Assembly (NCBI GenBank): GCA_963575645.1
Contig: OY754468.1
Span: 14,384,001 to 14,448,000 of the forward strand
Reading direction: 5' to 3'
DNA length: 64,000 bases
From: Xanthostigma xanthostigma
Taxonomy: Eukaryota > Arthropoda > Insecta > Raphidioptera > Raphidiidae
Shown: in pieces, positions 52,261 to 62,705 of the stretch
Position numbering within the stretch: the first letter of the stretch is position 1
Layout of the letters: every line of letters begins with the position of its first letter
Program-made: the position numbers and the translations under genes
The notes under the pieces: generated by a model
The model's database searches: none
Seen by the model: the letters and a program-made list of their open reading frames with translations, nothing else
Told to the model about the DNA's origin: nothing

Positions 52261-53496
52261 CTAGGTAAAATAAATAATATACTGGAAAATAATCATGATT
52301 TTTTAAAATAATAATAATGTTTATTGTCATTCGTACAATAATTTATGTACATGTTGACAGTCAAAGAATTCTTTTATGCTGTAGAGTGTAGACACATTTT
52401 GTAATAAAAATTTTATATTATATATGAAGTACATACTGTAGTATATTTGATAATTAATTTAAGAAATAATTAAAATTCAATTTATTTATACAGTGATGTA
52501 TTTTTAGTATGAATTGAATATGATAGTAAATTTGCTAATATAAATTTAGAAACATTGTGTATCTCAAGAAAAAAAAATCAAAAATCAATTCTGTTAATTA
52601 ATCGATGTGATTTTAGTCTTCATATTAATTACTAGCGGTCCATCCCGGTTTCACCCGGGTACAAAAGAATGAATAGGGAGAAACACGAGTATGAACATTC
52701 ATCTTAGTTTACCGAGATGAATGTTGTGTCCAAATTTCATTATGATCGAAGTTACCGTTCAAAATTTTTTGTCGGATGGACAAATTTTGGTTTCGGGTTT
52801 TATTTATATAGAATATAGATGAATCAGTTCTTTTCTTTATATAGATCCTTAATATATAATTTATTACTATTTTATTTGTATTTCTTATACTTAAAAAAAT
52901 ATATTGTATTTAAAATTTAAAAATGGTCAAATTTACTGAACATAATTGTATAAATAGATTTCTTCCTAGGTGATAATATTATAAGGTTTTACAATAACGT
53001 TAAAGGCAGAAGTAATAAAACTGGTATAAATCTGGGTAATTTACAAAACGAGACGAAGAATAAAAATCTGTGTTTGGGAGTGAATTGAAAAAAAAAAAAT
53101 CATAACAACTTCCGTTCCGATTGACCTTTGTTTTGAAGACATCAAGACACAAAGTTTCCTAAACTTATTCAATTTTTGATAAATTTTGAATATTCATGCC
53201 TATCAGAACGGGAGTTGCTTTGTATTTTTTATTTAAAATTCAATTCCAAACAAATTAGCATTTTTCATCTGTTTGTAACTTTGTATTGGAGGATAGGTTA
53301 CTTAAAGTGATAATTCAGTGCGACATTTTAATCGATAATACAGGAATTACCCTACGATAGACACAAATAATGAATAAAAGACGCAAATTAAACAGCGTTT
53401 TAAAAAAATATTCAAATAGACAATTATATATGAAGTTATGAAAATAACACAGGCATGTGCTATACCAGCTGTTACATAGTCGATATATGGATAATA

Positions 53497-54092
53497 TATT
53501 AGGATGTTTTTTTATTTATTATATTTTTTTGTCCTATTGCAGGTCCGTAGCCAGGTCCAAATCGTAGTACGGGCAAATAAGAGCGAAGGACGGGCAAGAT
53601 TATATAACGGGTATCGCCGGTACGTGGCTACGGGCCTGTCCTATTGGCTAATGTTTTAGCATTGGATGTAAAATTCTCCCAAAATTTCAGCTTCCTAGAT
53701 CAAACCTGTGAACGGTGCAAACATGGATAACTGGTAAATTTTTTAAAATTATTTTTGATAGCAGCATTTTATAGAGAATTAAATTTCCCACAAAGTCCTT
53801 AGTAATGAATCCGTGAATTCATTATTTTCAAAGGTACTAATGACCTGTTTTGTGGGAAATTTAATTCTCTACAAAATACTACTATGAAAAATTAAAAAAA
53901 AATGTTTTCTAGCAGTTATCCATGTTTGAGTAAAACCGTCATTTTTTTATGTTAATTAAATGGGCCACAAACTCGGTTTGCATCCCACAGGTTTGATTTA
54001 GGAAGCTGAAATTTTGGGAGAATTTTTTAGGTTCAGTGCTAAAACATTAGCTAATGGGACCGAAAAAGAAATACAAAAAAACATCCTAATGT
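53497..54092. mobile_element. ~600-bp palindromic element beside the SGNH gene
   Basis: The arms pair from 'ttaggatgttttttt' (53499) and 'aaaacatcctaa' (to 54090) to a centre near 53815 (GTGAATTCA). Matches include 'ctcccaaaatttcagcttcc' and 'gtgggaaatttaattctcta' with their complements. The left arm contains a hAT MITE absent from the right arm. It ends about 25 bp from the SGNH stop codon. Confidence 0.8.
53540..53638. mobile_element. 99-bp hAT-type MITE with 8-bp target duplication
   Basis: The ends CAGGTCCGTAGCCAGG and GTGGCTACGGGCCTG are near-complements, flanked by TCCTATTG at 53532-53539 and 53639-53646. The opposite palindrome arm (about 54040-54062) shows the sequence without the insertion. 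Confidence 0.88.
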
Positions 54093-54116
54093 ATTTAATT
54101 CAATGATTTAATTAAT

Positions 54117-54882
54117 TCAAACCGCTTCCGACAACATACGTTGAATGATCATCAACCCTGCACTATTAGGATGAACTCCATCTCTGAAACATTAGAAATG
54201 TATCTTTGGTACAGTATTTTTAAAAGCTAAATCATTAAAAATAGCGGTTATAGTAAATTGTTTTAATATTTTTAATATTAATATAATATGGTCTCCAAAA
54301 TATGATGTTATTGTCTTCACCATGTATAAAGGGAAGTCATTGCAATGGGTTCGAAAATAAAAATCAACGGGGTAACTAATATTAATTAAATTAATTTTTA
54401 AGTATTACAGACCTTTCGTGTAGATTGTCATTATTTTTTTTAAATTCATTATATATATCAACTATATGCACACATGATATTTTTGAACACAATTCTAAAA
54501 TTATTGTGTTAATTGGTGTCACATCGTATTTCTTTAATGGCGGTATGGTACATATCAGAATTTTTTTTGTCCCCATTTTCATCAAATCATTTACTGTCCA
54601 TTTTAATGCTCTTTTAAAAGTTGTTGAATTTGTGCCTTTTATGACATCATTTGTCCCTATCATGATTACTAAGGTGGCATTCCTAGCATCAAATTGCCAC
54701 ATCGAATTATCACTTTGGGAAAACCTTAGCCTTCTTTTTAAATTTAAAATCGTCTGTCCTCCAATACAGAGATTTATGCATATTTTATTGTTTCCACTTT
54801 TAAAATTATCCATCCCCATGTTTGTTAGCATTCTCCTTAAAATACTATCTCCCAAAAAGAAATCTATTTCTTTCAACTCCAT
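54117..54882 (-). CDS. SGNH/GDSL-type hydrolase-like protein, two exons
   Basis: Exon 1 (54882-54413) encodes FFLGDSILRRML (block I, nucleophile serine in GDS), CIGGQTI (block II glycine), LVIMIGTNDVIKG (block III GxND) and a long helical middle. The GTCTGTAATA donor at 54412 is weak but legal. The acceptor 'aatgtttcag' ends at 54184, and exon 2 (54183-54117) continues in phase to RDGVHPNSAGLMIIQRML, the block V DxxH that completes the Ser-Asp-His set. The spliced length is 178 residues, short for secreted lipases but close to single-domain SGNH esterases. No signal peptide is evident. The substrate is unknown. Similar domains occur in some retrotransposon ORF1 proteins, but the intron and isolation from RT sequence favour a host or domesticated gene. 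The antisense open frame at 54425-54964 is a shadow. Confidence 0.7.
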
Positions 54883-54964
54883 TATGATTAACTCAGGAAT
54901 ACGTTTCTATAATAGAAGTGTACAAATTCTCAAATTATTATTATTATTGTTGTTTAAATTTTAA

Positions 54965-55670
54965 ACGGTTTATTAACTCTAATAAGATATGACATTTTTT
55001 GGGTAGATGGCGCGATTCGCAAGCTTAACGTCTAGCCAGAGATGTCTAGCTCAGTGGCTCTTATATTATGTAAAAAGTTCAATATGTAATCGATACAAAT
55101 CACTTTTTTATTTTTAAATACGTCTCATTATTCATATCTTTTAAACTGTACAAACGAAAAGCAAAAAAACAATAACAATTAAGGTACCGTGAAATTAGTT
55201 TAATGATTTCAATGTACCGTTAGAATAAAAAAAGTTTGATAGCCACCGCCGCAGCTAATAATTTAACCTATAATATTTTGACATTTACAGAGAACATACA
55301 CTTTTATTTTTTATTTATGAAGCTACTTATGCGTAAAAATCACTATGTGAGTATTATGTGATAAAACAATTATTCGTTTTTCATTGAATATACTATATCT
55401 AATTCATTCATACTTTAATTCAAATTGATACCTGTCCCGGAAGTCTGGTTCCTAAAGAATTTCAAATGAACATCGCACGAAATATTAAATTATCTAAAAT
55501 TATGCAAAATTATGCAAAAAAGGTATTTTTAACGTATTTATAGCATTGGAAATTATGTTATTTACAATTAAAAAACGAATTATTAAAGTTTAAAGCAAAT
55601 TTCATATAAATTAGAAAATTATTGAGAAGGAAATGTAATTAACAAAAAAAATGGTTTTTTAAGCAAGCCA
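54965..55670. other. AT-rich intergenic stretch
   Basis: Sequence upstream of the SGNH gene. A CG-containing patch at 55005-55030 ('agatggcgcgattcgcaagc') is the only non-AT feature and could belong to its promoter. No repeat or gene was recognised. Confidence 0.35.
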
Positions 55671-55677
55671 GCAGAAA

Positions 55678-56010
55678 TTAATTTATTACGGTCAAATGCA
55701 TATATTTAGCAATATTTCTTTTACGCCAGTCGGAAAGATAATTGATCGACGTACAAATTTCTTCGATAGTTTTTTTTTGTAGCTCGAATTTTATAGAAGT
55801 TACGGAGGTTTGTTTGACATTTTGTGGCCAAAAGGGCACTAATTTTTTAGTTACACAAATTAAACTCTGCAAGACTCTTGCCATGGTGGGAACGCATCCG
55901 TGGCCAAAATTTGATCGAAAACAGATTTCAGTTACTCGAGATAACATACGACAAAGGAAAAATACATACAGGATTCGTGCGAATTTAATATACATCGCTT
56001 CGATGTATAA
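55678..56010 (-). CDS. Coding-like fragment truncated by a repeat insertion
   Basis: The minus frame has balanced composition and ends in KKTIEEICTSINYLSDWRKR and NIAKYMHLTVIN before its stop at 55678-55680; VLQSLICVTKKLVPFWPQ lies upstream. At 56010 the single-arm foldback begins, so upstream coding sequence, if any, is separated. The overlapping plus frame (55742-56047) is equally long but less protein-like. I recognise no family and cannot exclude chance. Confidence 0.3.
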   Translation of the reverse strand, partial: LYIEAMYIKFARILYVFFLCRMLSRVTEICFRSNFGHGCVPTMARVLQSLICVTKKLVPFWPQNVKQTSVTSIKFELQKKTIEEICTSINYLSDWRKRNIAKYMHLTVIN

Positions 56011-56624
56011 TAATGCCATACGCTGCATAAAATTGTTATTTTCATGAGTTTTGGGGGGTGGCTAAATAGGGGTAAATTTAATCGAAATCGGATGGCATTG
56101 ATACACACTATTATTTGTACTTAGGACAGTATAAATTTCGAATGCCATCCGATTTGAACAATTTTTAGTGTGTTTTTTTACTTATTGTTGAAAAAATCGA
56201 AAAAAAGAGTTTTTCGGCGACTTTGAGGGGTTGTTTCTCCGAAACTGCCCATCAGGATCGGATGGCAATTTTTTTCCAACGTTTGGTGGTGTCAATAAGT
56301 ATGCTCACTAATTTTGAAGCGATTGCCTTTTCAGTTTTTTTTTTATTTTTTTTTTTATTCGCTAGTGCAAAAACGGCCCGCGTGTTTCGGATGGCAAAAA
56401 AAATTTATTATATAATTAGGGTATTTCCTTCAATGCAACCGCATTTTTATCCGGTTGCCTTTTCAAACATTTTTCGATTTTGCCCCACCCTCATATCGCC
56501 GCCCCCGTCCATTTGGGGTCACTTTGGCCGCTACCAGGGGGTTCTGTACCACTCATAGGCCCAGATTACCACTCGCCATCCGGTTGCCTCTCCGACACCG
56601 GATTGACGTGCCATTGCTTTGAAT
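56010..56624 (+). mobile_element. Single-arm copy of the GGATGGCA foldback, well preserved
   Basis: It matches the right half of 4809-6016 almost without gaps, from 'aataatgccatacgctgc' to GACGTGCCATTGCTTTGAAT. The open frames on both strands also appear in the other copies and are shared non-coding sequence. Confidence 0.85.
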
Positions 56625-57155
56625 ATAAGTATGTCAAAACAATAATATGGGATTTTAGAAAGGTTTTGTCTTATGAAATATATACACCCAAAGCTCCTTA
56701 TTCGCGGTTTACCAAAAAATTGTGACCACTTTCCGTACTCACGGGTAAAAAATTCTGTATTCGCGAATCCAAAACTAACGATACATATCAAATTTTTAGA
56801 ATAATGTGTATAATTTTTTGTCAAAATGAGCAATAGATAACAAAATATTTATTAACAAAGTTCTTTGACAAAACCGCCGCTGAGGCCGCTCGCTTGTTAC
56901 TATGCGTTTGATAGAAGCCGCATGCGTCAAGAATTAAAAAGGCCTGTCATTAGCTTCAAAACAAGAAAATAATATTGGCAATCCTGCAGTTTACAGGTCC
57001 CGAGACCAAAATAGCGATAGGTTTGACGCACCTACAATGTACCCAACTTCACTCTAGTCTGTACCGTCACTACGATCCACTGATCTTTATAGCTATCGGA
57101 CTGCGAACAGGCACGTAGAAATGGCGAGATTTTCAAATGTTGTATTCTCATAAAA

Positions 57156-58025
57156 TGAAAATAGTTGGCAAAACCAAAAGTGCACATCCCGCAATTTTCC
57201 ACTGTATGATAAAAAAATAACAATTAAAAAATATTTTTAATAAATTTAACAAGATTTAAAAATTTAAAGAAATAAATAATTAAAAATTGAAAAAATATTT
57301 TTTTTTAAGTTTGCAAAAATAAAAAAAATTAAGAACTAAGTATACATAATATAATATATAATTAATATCAAGTGGAATAAAATAAAACAAAATAAAAAGA
57401 AAAAAAAAAGAAAAAAATCAATGATATCGTAAGGATTCGAACCCAGGACCTTGCCCTTGGGGATCCGACGGCATAACCATTGCGCCACGGCTGCCTAATA
57501 CGTCTAGTGGTGTTATCACGGTATACAAGTGTAGCACTTGTTTTATGGATTACACTGTATTTACCAGCAATTATTATATTGTTTTAAACTATTACCTAGC
57601 TGTCAAAAATAATAAAAAATAAAACTGTTTATAAAAATTAAACTACTGAACACATTTTAGTGAATTTAAATAGGGTTCTGGTCTGATAGTAAACAAAGTG
57701 AATAAAATATAACCCAAGGCAATCCGACCAAAATTGCGATCTGTAGAGTCGTGACGTACGTACATACGTACGTACATACGTACGTACGTACATACGTACA
57801 GACCAACCGACAACTGCTGTTTGTGATTTTCAATTACAATTTTAATAGTATTTATGAACTCAAATTGATTTAAAAATGGTTCTATTTTATAGATTAGAAT
57901 CTCCTCTTTTCAAAAAGCTTCAATTTGAATGGATTTCGTGTGAAATTAACTTAGATATAACTTCTTATATGAACGAAAGTCAGCTCTGACGCACAAAGCG
58001 ATAATAAAGCACATACCGCTAGTTT
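57156..58025. repeat. tRNA-containing 0.85-kb repeat, copy 1
   Basis: From 'gttggcaaaaccaaaagtgc' to 'gcacataccgctagt'. Nearly identical to 59846-60668 apart from small indels and the length of a (GTAC/ATAC)n tract at 57753-57800. The last bases GCACATACCGCTA form a 28-bp palindrome with the following TAGCGGTATGTGC. Its left part begins inside the larger inverted-repeat element. Confidence 0.85.
57428..57495 (-). tRNA. tRNA-like sequence within repeat copy 1
   Basis: The minus strand reads GGCAGCCGTGGCGCAATGGTTA (first 20 bases give an A-box) and a B-box in TCCTGGGTTCGAATCC, with an anticodon-arm-like GGATCCCCAAGG between. The acceptor strands do not pair well. It is probably a polymerase III-type head of a repeat and not a working tRNA. 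Confidence 0.5.
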
Positions 58026-59845
58026 AGCGGTATGTGCAATTGAGTGTCTAAATAGGTCATATGCATGAGACTCAAAATTGGTTTAAATTTTTATTTCGAA
58101 ATATATTTTAGTTCCTGATTCTATCGTAATGGATATTTTATTAATCTAATCACTGAAAAAAATACAAATAATAAAAAAGAAATATAGAAAATATGCGCTA
58201 TTTTCGAATTTTCAAAACGCAGCGTGACGTCAGAGTATATATCAACAACAGTTTCCATGACGACTGTGTCGTCTCACAGTAAGATTATGTCAGTATTCAG
58301 AGAAAACAACAAATAAACTTAATTTAGAACATTAACAATTTGACATCAAGGTTGACATGCATCATATATCATGACGTCACATAAGCCCGCTAACATGGCC
58401 GATTGTTTGAACTGTCTAATTTTGAATGTGAAATTTAATATTTTTTTTCTTATGATTATATTACATTTTTAAATGATTAGCAATTTTTTCCGTATTATGG
58501 TTGACTAAATAATCTATTAAAAATATAAAAAAAATACATGCTTATGACCTATTGGATAAATCGTTCTTAAATACTGACTGGAAGAGGAAGGTAGCTTAGT
58601 TTTAATATGAATATGAATGTTTCATTAAAAATTTGTGCAACAATCGAAATAACATTGAAAAATTCATTTTCTATAAAAATTTGTTGTTATTACAGAAATG
58701 TATAATGAATCAAATAGTCAATTAAAATATGTAATTTATATTATTATTTCATTTATTATGTATATTATGTATTTAAATAATGTAAGTTGATTCCACTATT
58801 TTCTTCAGTCAATAAATAAAAAGTGACCAACAATAAGCAAATACATATTATTAACAATTAGTTTTTAAAACTGACAAACAATAAGCAAAGTCAGGGAAGT
58901 GTTGTCAGAATATTATTGTATTATAATTTCTAAAATTTTTCAAATTTAACAAGTTATATCAATGGTTGCATACATTTTTAATGAAACATTCATATTCATA
59001 TTATAACTAAGCTCTTTTCCTGTACCAGTCAATATTTATGAACGATTTATCCAATTAAAACACTCAATTTTCATGTTATGAGAATACAACATTTGAAAAT
59101 CTCGCCATTTTTACGTGCCTGTCCGCAATTCAGGTACCTACCTATAAAGATCAGTAGATCGTAGTGACTATTTTCCAGTAGTGAAGATACAGGCTAAAGT
59201 GAAGCTGGGTACATTGTAGGTGCGTCAAACCTATCGCTATTTTGGTCTCGGGACCTGTAAACTGCAGGATTGCCAAAATATTTAATTTTATTTTTCAGCC
59301 CTGGAACGTATCCCCTTTATTTCCGTTCAAAATACCACTCCGTATTCGCGGATTTCGTATTTACGATACATTTTCGGAACGTATCTCCCGCGAATAAGGT
59401 GTTTTTACTGTATTTAAAAATCATACATTTTTTCTTATTGACAATTACTGTGTCTAATTTTAATTTTTCTATCTGTGAACAGAGCCACTAAAAAGTAAAA
59501 AATAAAACTTTTTATAAAAATTTAAAGATCATTAAATAGTACCTATAATATTAAAGTATAAGTGGATAAAAAGGTCTTTAACACACGCGTGATTTTTCGA
59601 GCACGACGGCGCAAGTGTTTTAAAGACCAGTTATCCACGAATACTTTACGCTTTTTTTTATTGGTGCACTTTGAAATCATAAATACTGGTATTATTACTA
59701 CAAAAAAATGGAAATAAAAACTAATAATGTAAAATGGTTGAATTCGTGATGTGACATCAGTATACCTTTCGTTGTCATGGAAATGAAAGATTAATTGTTT
59801 AATAAATAAAATTGTCTACCAATTTTTCTCAGACCAATATATTGA

Positions 59846-60668
59846 CAAATAGTTGGCAAGACCAAAAGTGCACATCCCGCTAGTTTTCCATTGTATGATA
59901 AAAAAATAACAATTAAAAAATATTTTTTATAAATTTAAAAAGATTTAAAAATTTAAAGAAATAAATAATTAAAAATTGAAAAAATATTTTTTTAAGTTTG
60001 CAAAAATAAAAAAAATTAAGAACTATACATAATATAATATATAATTAATATCAAGTGGAATAAAATAAAACAAAATAAAAAGAAAAAACCCAATTATTTC
60101 GTAAGGAATCGAACCCAGGACCTTGCCCTTGGGGATCCAACGGCATAACCATTACGCCACGGCGGCCTAATACTTGTAGTGGTGTTATCATGGTATAGAA
60201 GTGTAGCACTTGTTTTATGGATTACACTATATTTACACAGCAATTATTATATTGTTTTTTTAAACTATTAGCTGTCAAAAATAATAAAATAAAACTGTTT
60301 ATAAAAATTAAACTACTGAACACATTTTAGTGAATTTAAATAGGGTTCTGGTCTGATAGTAAACAAAGTGAATAAAATATAACCCAAGGCAATCCGACCA
60401 AAATTGCGATCTGTAGAGTCGTGACGTACGTACATACGTACAGACCAACCGACAACTGCTGTTTGTGATTTTCAATTACAATTTTAATAGTATTTATGAA
60501 CTCGAATTGATTTAAAAATGGTTCTGTTTTATAGATTAGAATCTCCTCTTTTCAAAAAGCTTCAATTTGAATGGCTTTCGTGTGAAATTAACTTAGATAT
60601 AACTTCTTATATGAACGAAAGTCAGCTCTGACGCACAAAGCGATAATAAAGCACATACCGCTAGTCTC
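59846..60668. repeat. tRNA-containing 0.85-kb repeat, copy 2
   Basis: Same boundaries and order as copy 1, including the A/T-rich left part, tRNA-like block (60105-60167, minus), and 'ctctgacgcacaaagcgata' before the end. The (GTAC)n tract is shorter (60422-60440). It lies outside the inverted-repeat element, so the pair reflects two insertions or one duplication. Confidence 0.85.
60105..60167 (-). tRNA. tRNA-like sequence within repeat copy 2
   Basis: Same block as at 57428-57495 with four or five substitutions, including two near the anticodon-like arm and one in the B-box flank. Not a functional tRNA by base pairing. Confidence 0.5.
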
Positions 60669-60675
60669 CAGCGGT

Positions 60676-61120
60676 AAAAATCAGTACCAACCCACGAATT
60701 CTGAGAAACAGCACCAATTTTGATGAAACTTGGCAGATAAGCTCATCACGCCCTACTCTTCAAAAGTTATATAATCCCAATGTGTGCTTTTTGTTTTTAG
60801 AGGGTGAAAACTACCCTTATCCGAAAAAATCAGTATCAACCCACGAATTCTGAGAAACAGCACCAATTTTGATGAAACTTGGCAGATAAGCTCATCACGC
60901 CCTACTCTTCAAAAGTTATATAATCCCAATGTGTGCTTTTTGTTTTTAGAGGGTGAAAACTATCCTTATCCGAAAAAATCAGTATCAACCCACGAATTCT
61001 GAGAAACAGCACCAATTTTGATGAAACTTGGCAGATAAGCTCATAACGCCCTACTCTTCAAAAATTGTATAGTCCCAATGTGTGCTTTTTGTTTTTAGGG
61101 GTGAAAACTACCCTTATGCG
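60676..61120 (+). repeat. 149-bp tandem repeat, three copies
   Basis: Units starting TCAGTA(C/T)CAACCCACG are at 60681, 60830 and 60979, 149 bp apart. Each contains 'gaaacagcaccaattttgat', 'cagataagctcatcacgcc' and 'tgtgtgctttttgtttttag'. The right window edge (63900-64000) carries a related sequence in the opposite orientation. The 60-codon frame at 61065-61247 starts inside the last unit and is not supported. Confidence 0.85.
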
Positions 61121-61470
61121 AAAACTTTGGGAATCCATTGATTGCAACGTTACACATACATATTTAAGTTCGATACACATTTACCTATTCTTTAAAACAC
61201 TACTTAAAAATTTTAACAATGTTGCAACCTCTAAAAGCAACCCCTAGCAGGTAAAACTCTGTAATTCAGCATAAAAAATTATTGTTTTGAAATTTCCAAT
61301 TGCCCATTTATATTTAAGCAACATTCAGCAAATGTTACTATTACTGTCAAGTACATCCCTTAAAACCGCCCCCTACAGCCACAACCCTGCACGAAAAAAA
61401 GAGTAGAGGGTTGAAATAATCGAACGGCATTATATAGTTTCACACAATATTTTACTTATATGTATTAAAA
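61121..61470. other. Unassigned 350 bp, 3' side of the CXC-like pseudogene
   Basis: AT-rich with no feature beyond 'accgccccctacagccacaac'. It may hold the 3' untranslated region of the adjacent minus-strand pseudogene. Confidence 0.35.
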
Positions 61471-61472
61471 AT

Positions 61473-62186
61473 TTACAGGTTAGTACAAAATTCATTGTCA
61501 CTGCCAAGCTCTTCCTCCCCCTCGTGGCCAATAATCGGTGGACAATTGTCACAATTCGAGCCGCAGCACACTCCACATGCCATATTACAGAATAGACCAA
61601 CTTTCCGACAACCGCATGTAATACCACACCCTTTTTTGCAACTACAAAAAATCATTTTTAATAGCTCCTCAGGCGCTGGTGGAAGTATCGTTTTTATTGG
61701 TCGTAAGGAACCTTTTTCTAGACACCACCCCAAATCAGATAGGCAAACATTACTGTTTCCAAGCCATACTTGAGTTTGTAAATACACACGTTTTATGTGC
61801 TCATTGAGAGCATCCATTGTTGGAATAAGTGATGACAAGTTAACAGCACTGTTCCTAGTGGTTGCTTTTATAAATGACTGGTAACGCATATTATGTTCTA
61901 GAAAAGCTCGGAAATCACTGACGCTGCTCAGTGCTCAATTTGTTTAGTGATTGTGGCACCCCACCGTATAGTAGGATCGTGCTCTACCAGCCAGCTTTGA
62001 GTATGTCTTGTACTCCGGAGTTGCTATCATAAAATACTTCGACCCGTTCTCTCAAAGAAGCGTGTTTTTCCATAAGATCAAAAAATTTTTTCTTCCCTTT
62101 ATTGTAAAACGCAGACGTTGTGTCACTTCCCGTGAAACAGTGCGAAAAGAGAATGAGTTTCGCACTGTTCGGGTGGTCTGTGAAAT
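61473..62186 (-). pseudogene. Broken gene: TGSDTTSAF domain plus cysteine-rich CXC-like C-terminus
   Basis: From 62186 the minus frame reads HPNSAKLILFSHCFTGSDTT, SAFYNKGKKKFFDLMEKHAS and stops at GW near 61983. A short frame-shifted part follows (EHDPTIRWGATITKQIEH), then the intact 138-codon end from 61889. That end has RYQSFIKATTRNSA, LIPTMDALNEHIKRVYLQTQ and the cysteine cluster CSCKKGCGITCGCRKVGLFC, CGVCCGSNCDNC. I know this domain order as a recurrent uncharacterised family in arthropod genomes. The GxDTTSAF...GK pattern faintly recalls PIN/FEN-type nucleases; the CXC cluster suggests zinc or DNA binding. The 5' end is replaced by a dispersed repeat at 62195. Confidence 0.65.
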
Positions 62187-62194
62187 ATGTTGTT

Positions 62195-62705
62195 CCATGT
62201 CATATAAAAATTAATCAAAGCATGCTGAACTAGTTTATTTCTGACAGTTCTACGAAACAAAAAACAGCAATTTTTTTATTTTCAAAATATTTCCGAAAGT
62301 TTAGAAAAAAAATGTTTAATGAAACTTTCTTGAAAAAATAAATAGAATAAAAAGTCGTTATGAAAATTTTACCATTATTATATAAAAAACATCGTTATAG
62401 CATATATCTCTTTTGCGCATGCGCCGATTTTCCCCGAAAATAATAGGGCTCTCAATATTTGCATACCAAACATCCTCTCAAAATTTGGTTTCAATCCGCT
62501 CATCCGTTTGACCTGCATCGGGCTCACAGACAAACAGACAAATAGACTAACAGACACACAAGAGTTTTTCCAAAAATATGTTTTTTGGATTCGGGGGATG
62601 TCAAAACGAAAAGATGTAAAATTTTGAAATGTGATTTTTTACCTAAACTAGTACCATTCCCCACTTGGGGGTTGGAATGGTAAAATGAAGGAGCCATTGC
62701 TACTA
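62195..62705 (+). repeat. Dispersed repeat with single GCGCATGCGC unit
   Basis: Collinear with 9115-9660: 'ttaatcaaagcatgctgaac', 'ttttgcgcatgcgccgattt', 'gacaaacagacaaatagact', 'tttttggattcggggga'. It forms the 5' border of the CXC-like pseudogene. Confidence 0.7.

Larger units (their letters stand above)
50430..53490. other. 3 kb AT-rich region with minor repeats
   Basis: Apart from the micro-ORF candidate (50978-51525), it holds a small inverted repeat at 51960-52043 ('aaaacttttcgactaat' and complement), a CCTAGG/CTAGTTT motif array (52076-52260) and a scrap of an insect repeat at 52633-52815 ('actagcggtccatcccggtt', 'tcacccgggtac'). I see no established gene. Confidence 0.4.
56686..59410. 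mobile_element. 2.7-kb inverted-repeat element with CCTTATTCGCGG ends
   Basis: The left end 'ctccttattcgcggtttacc' and the right end 'cccgcgaataaggtg' are complements. The right side continues to TTTTTACTG, resembling CAGTAAAAA ends of pogo-like elements. A second matched pair lies inside (56970-57165 against 59080-59270, 'gtttacaggtcccgagacca' and 'ctatcgctattttggtctcg'). A third inner pair is at 58545-58650 and 58960-59055. One copy of the tRNA-containing repeat is inserted at 57156-58025. No transposase. Confidence 0.6.

Noticed and set aside
54425..54964. 179-codon plus-strand frame, longer than the SGNH exon
   Set aside because: It is the antisense of the SGNH exon, rich in F, I and L as expected for the complement, and lacks motifs. 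The minus frame has catalytic blocks in order.
61495..61773. 92-codon plus-strand frame opposite the cysteine cluster
   Set aside because: It is the complement of the CXC-like coding sequence; the minus frame carries the conserved cysteines.
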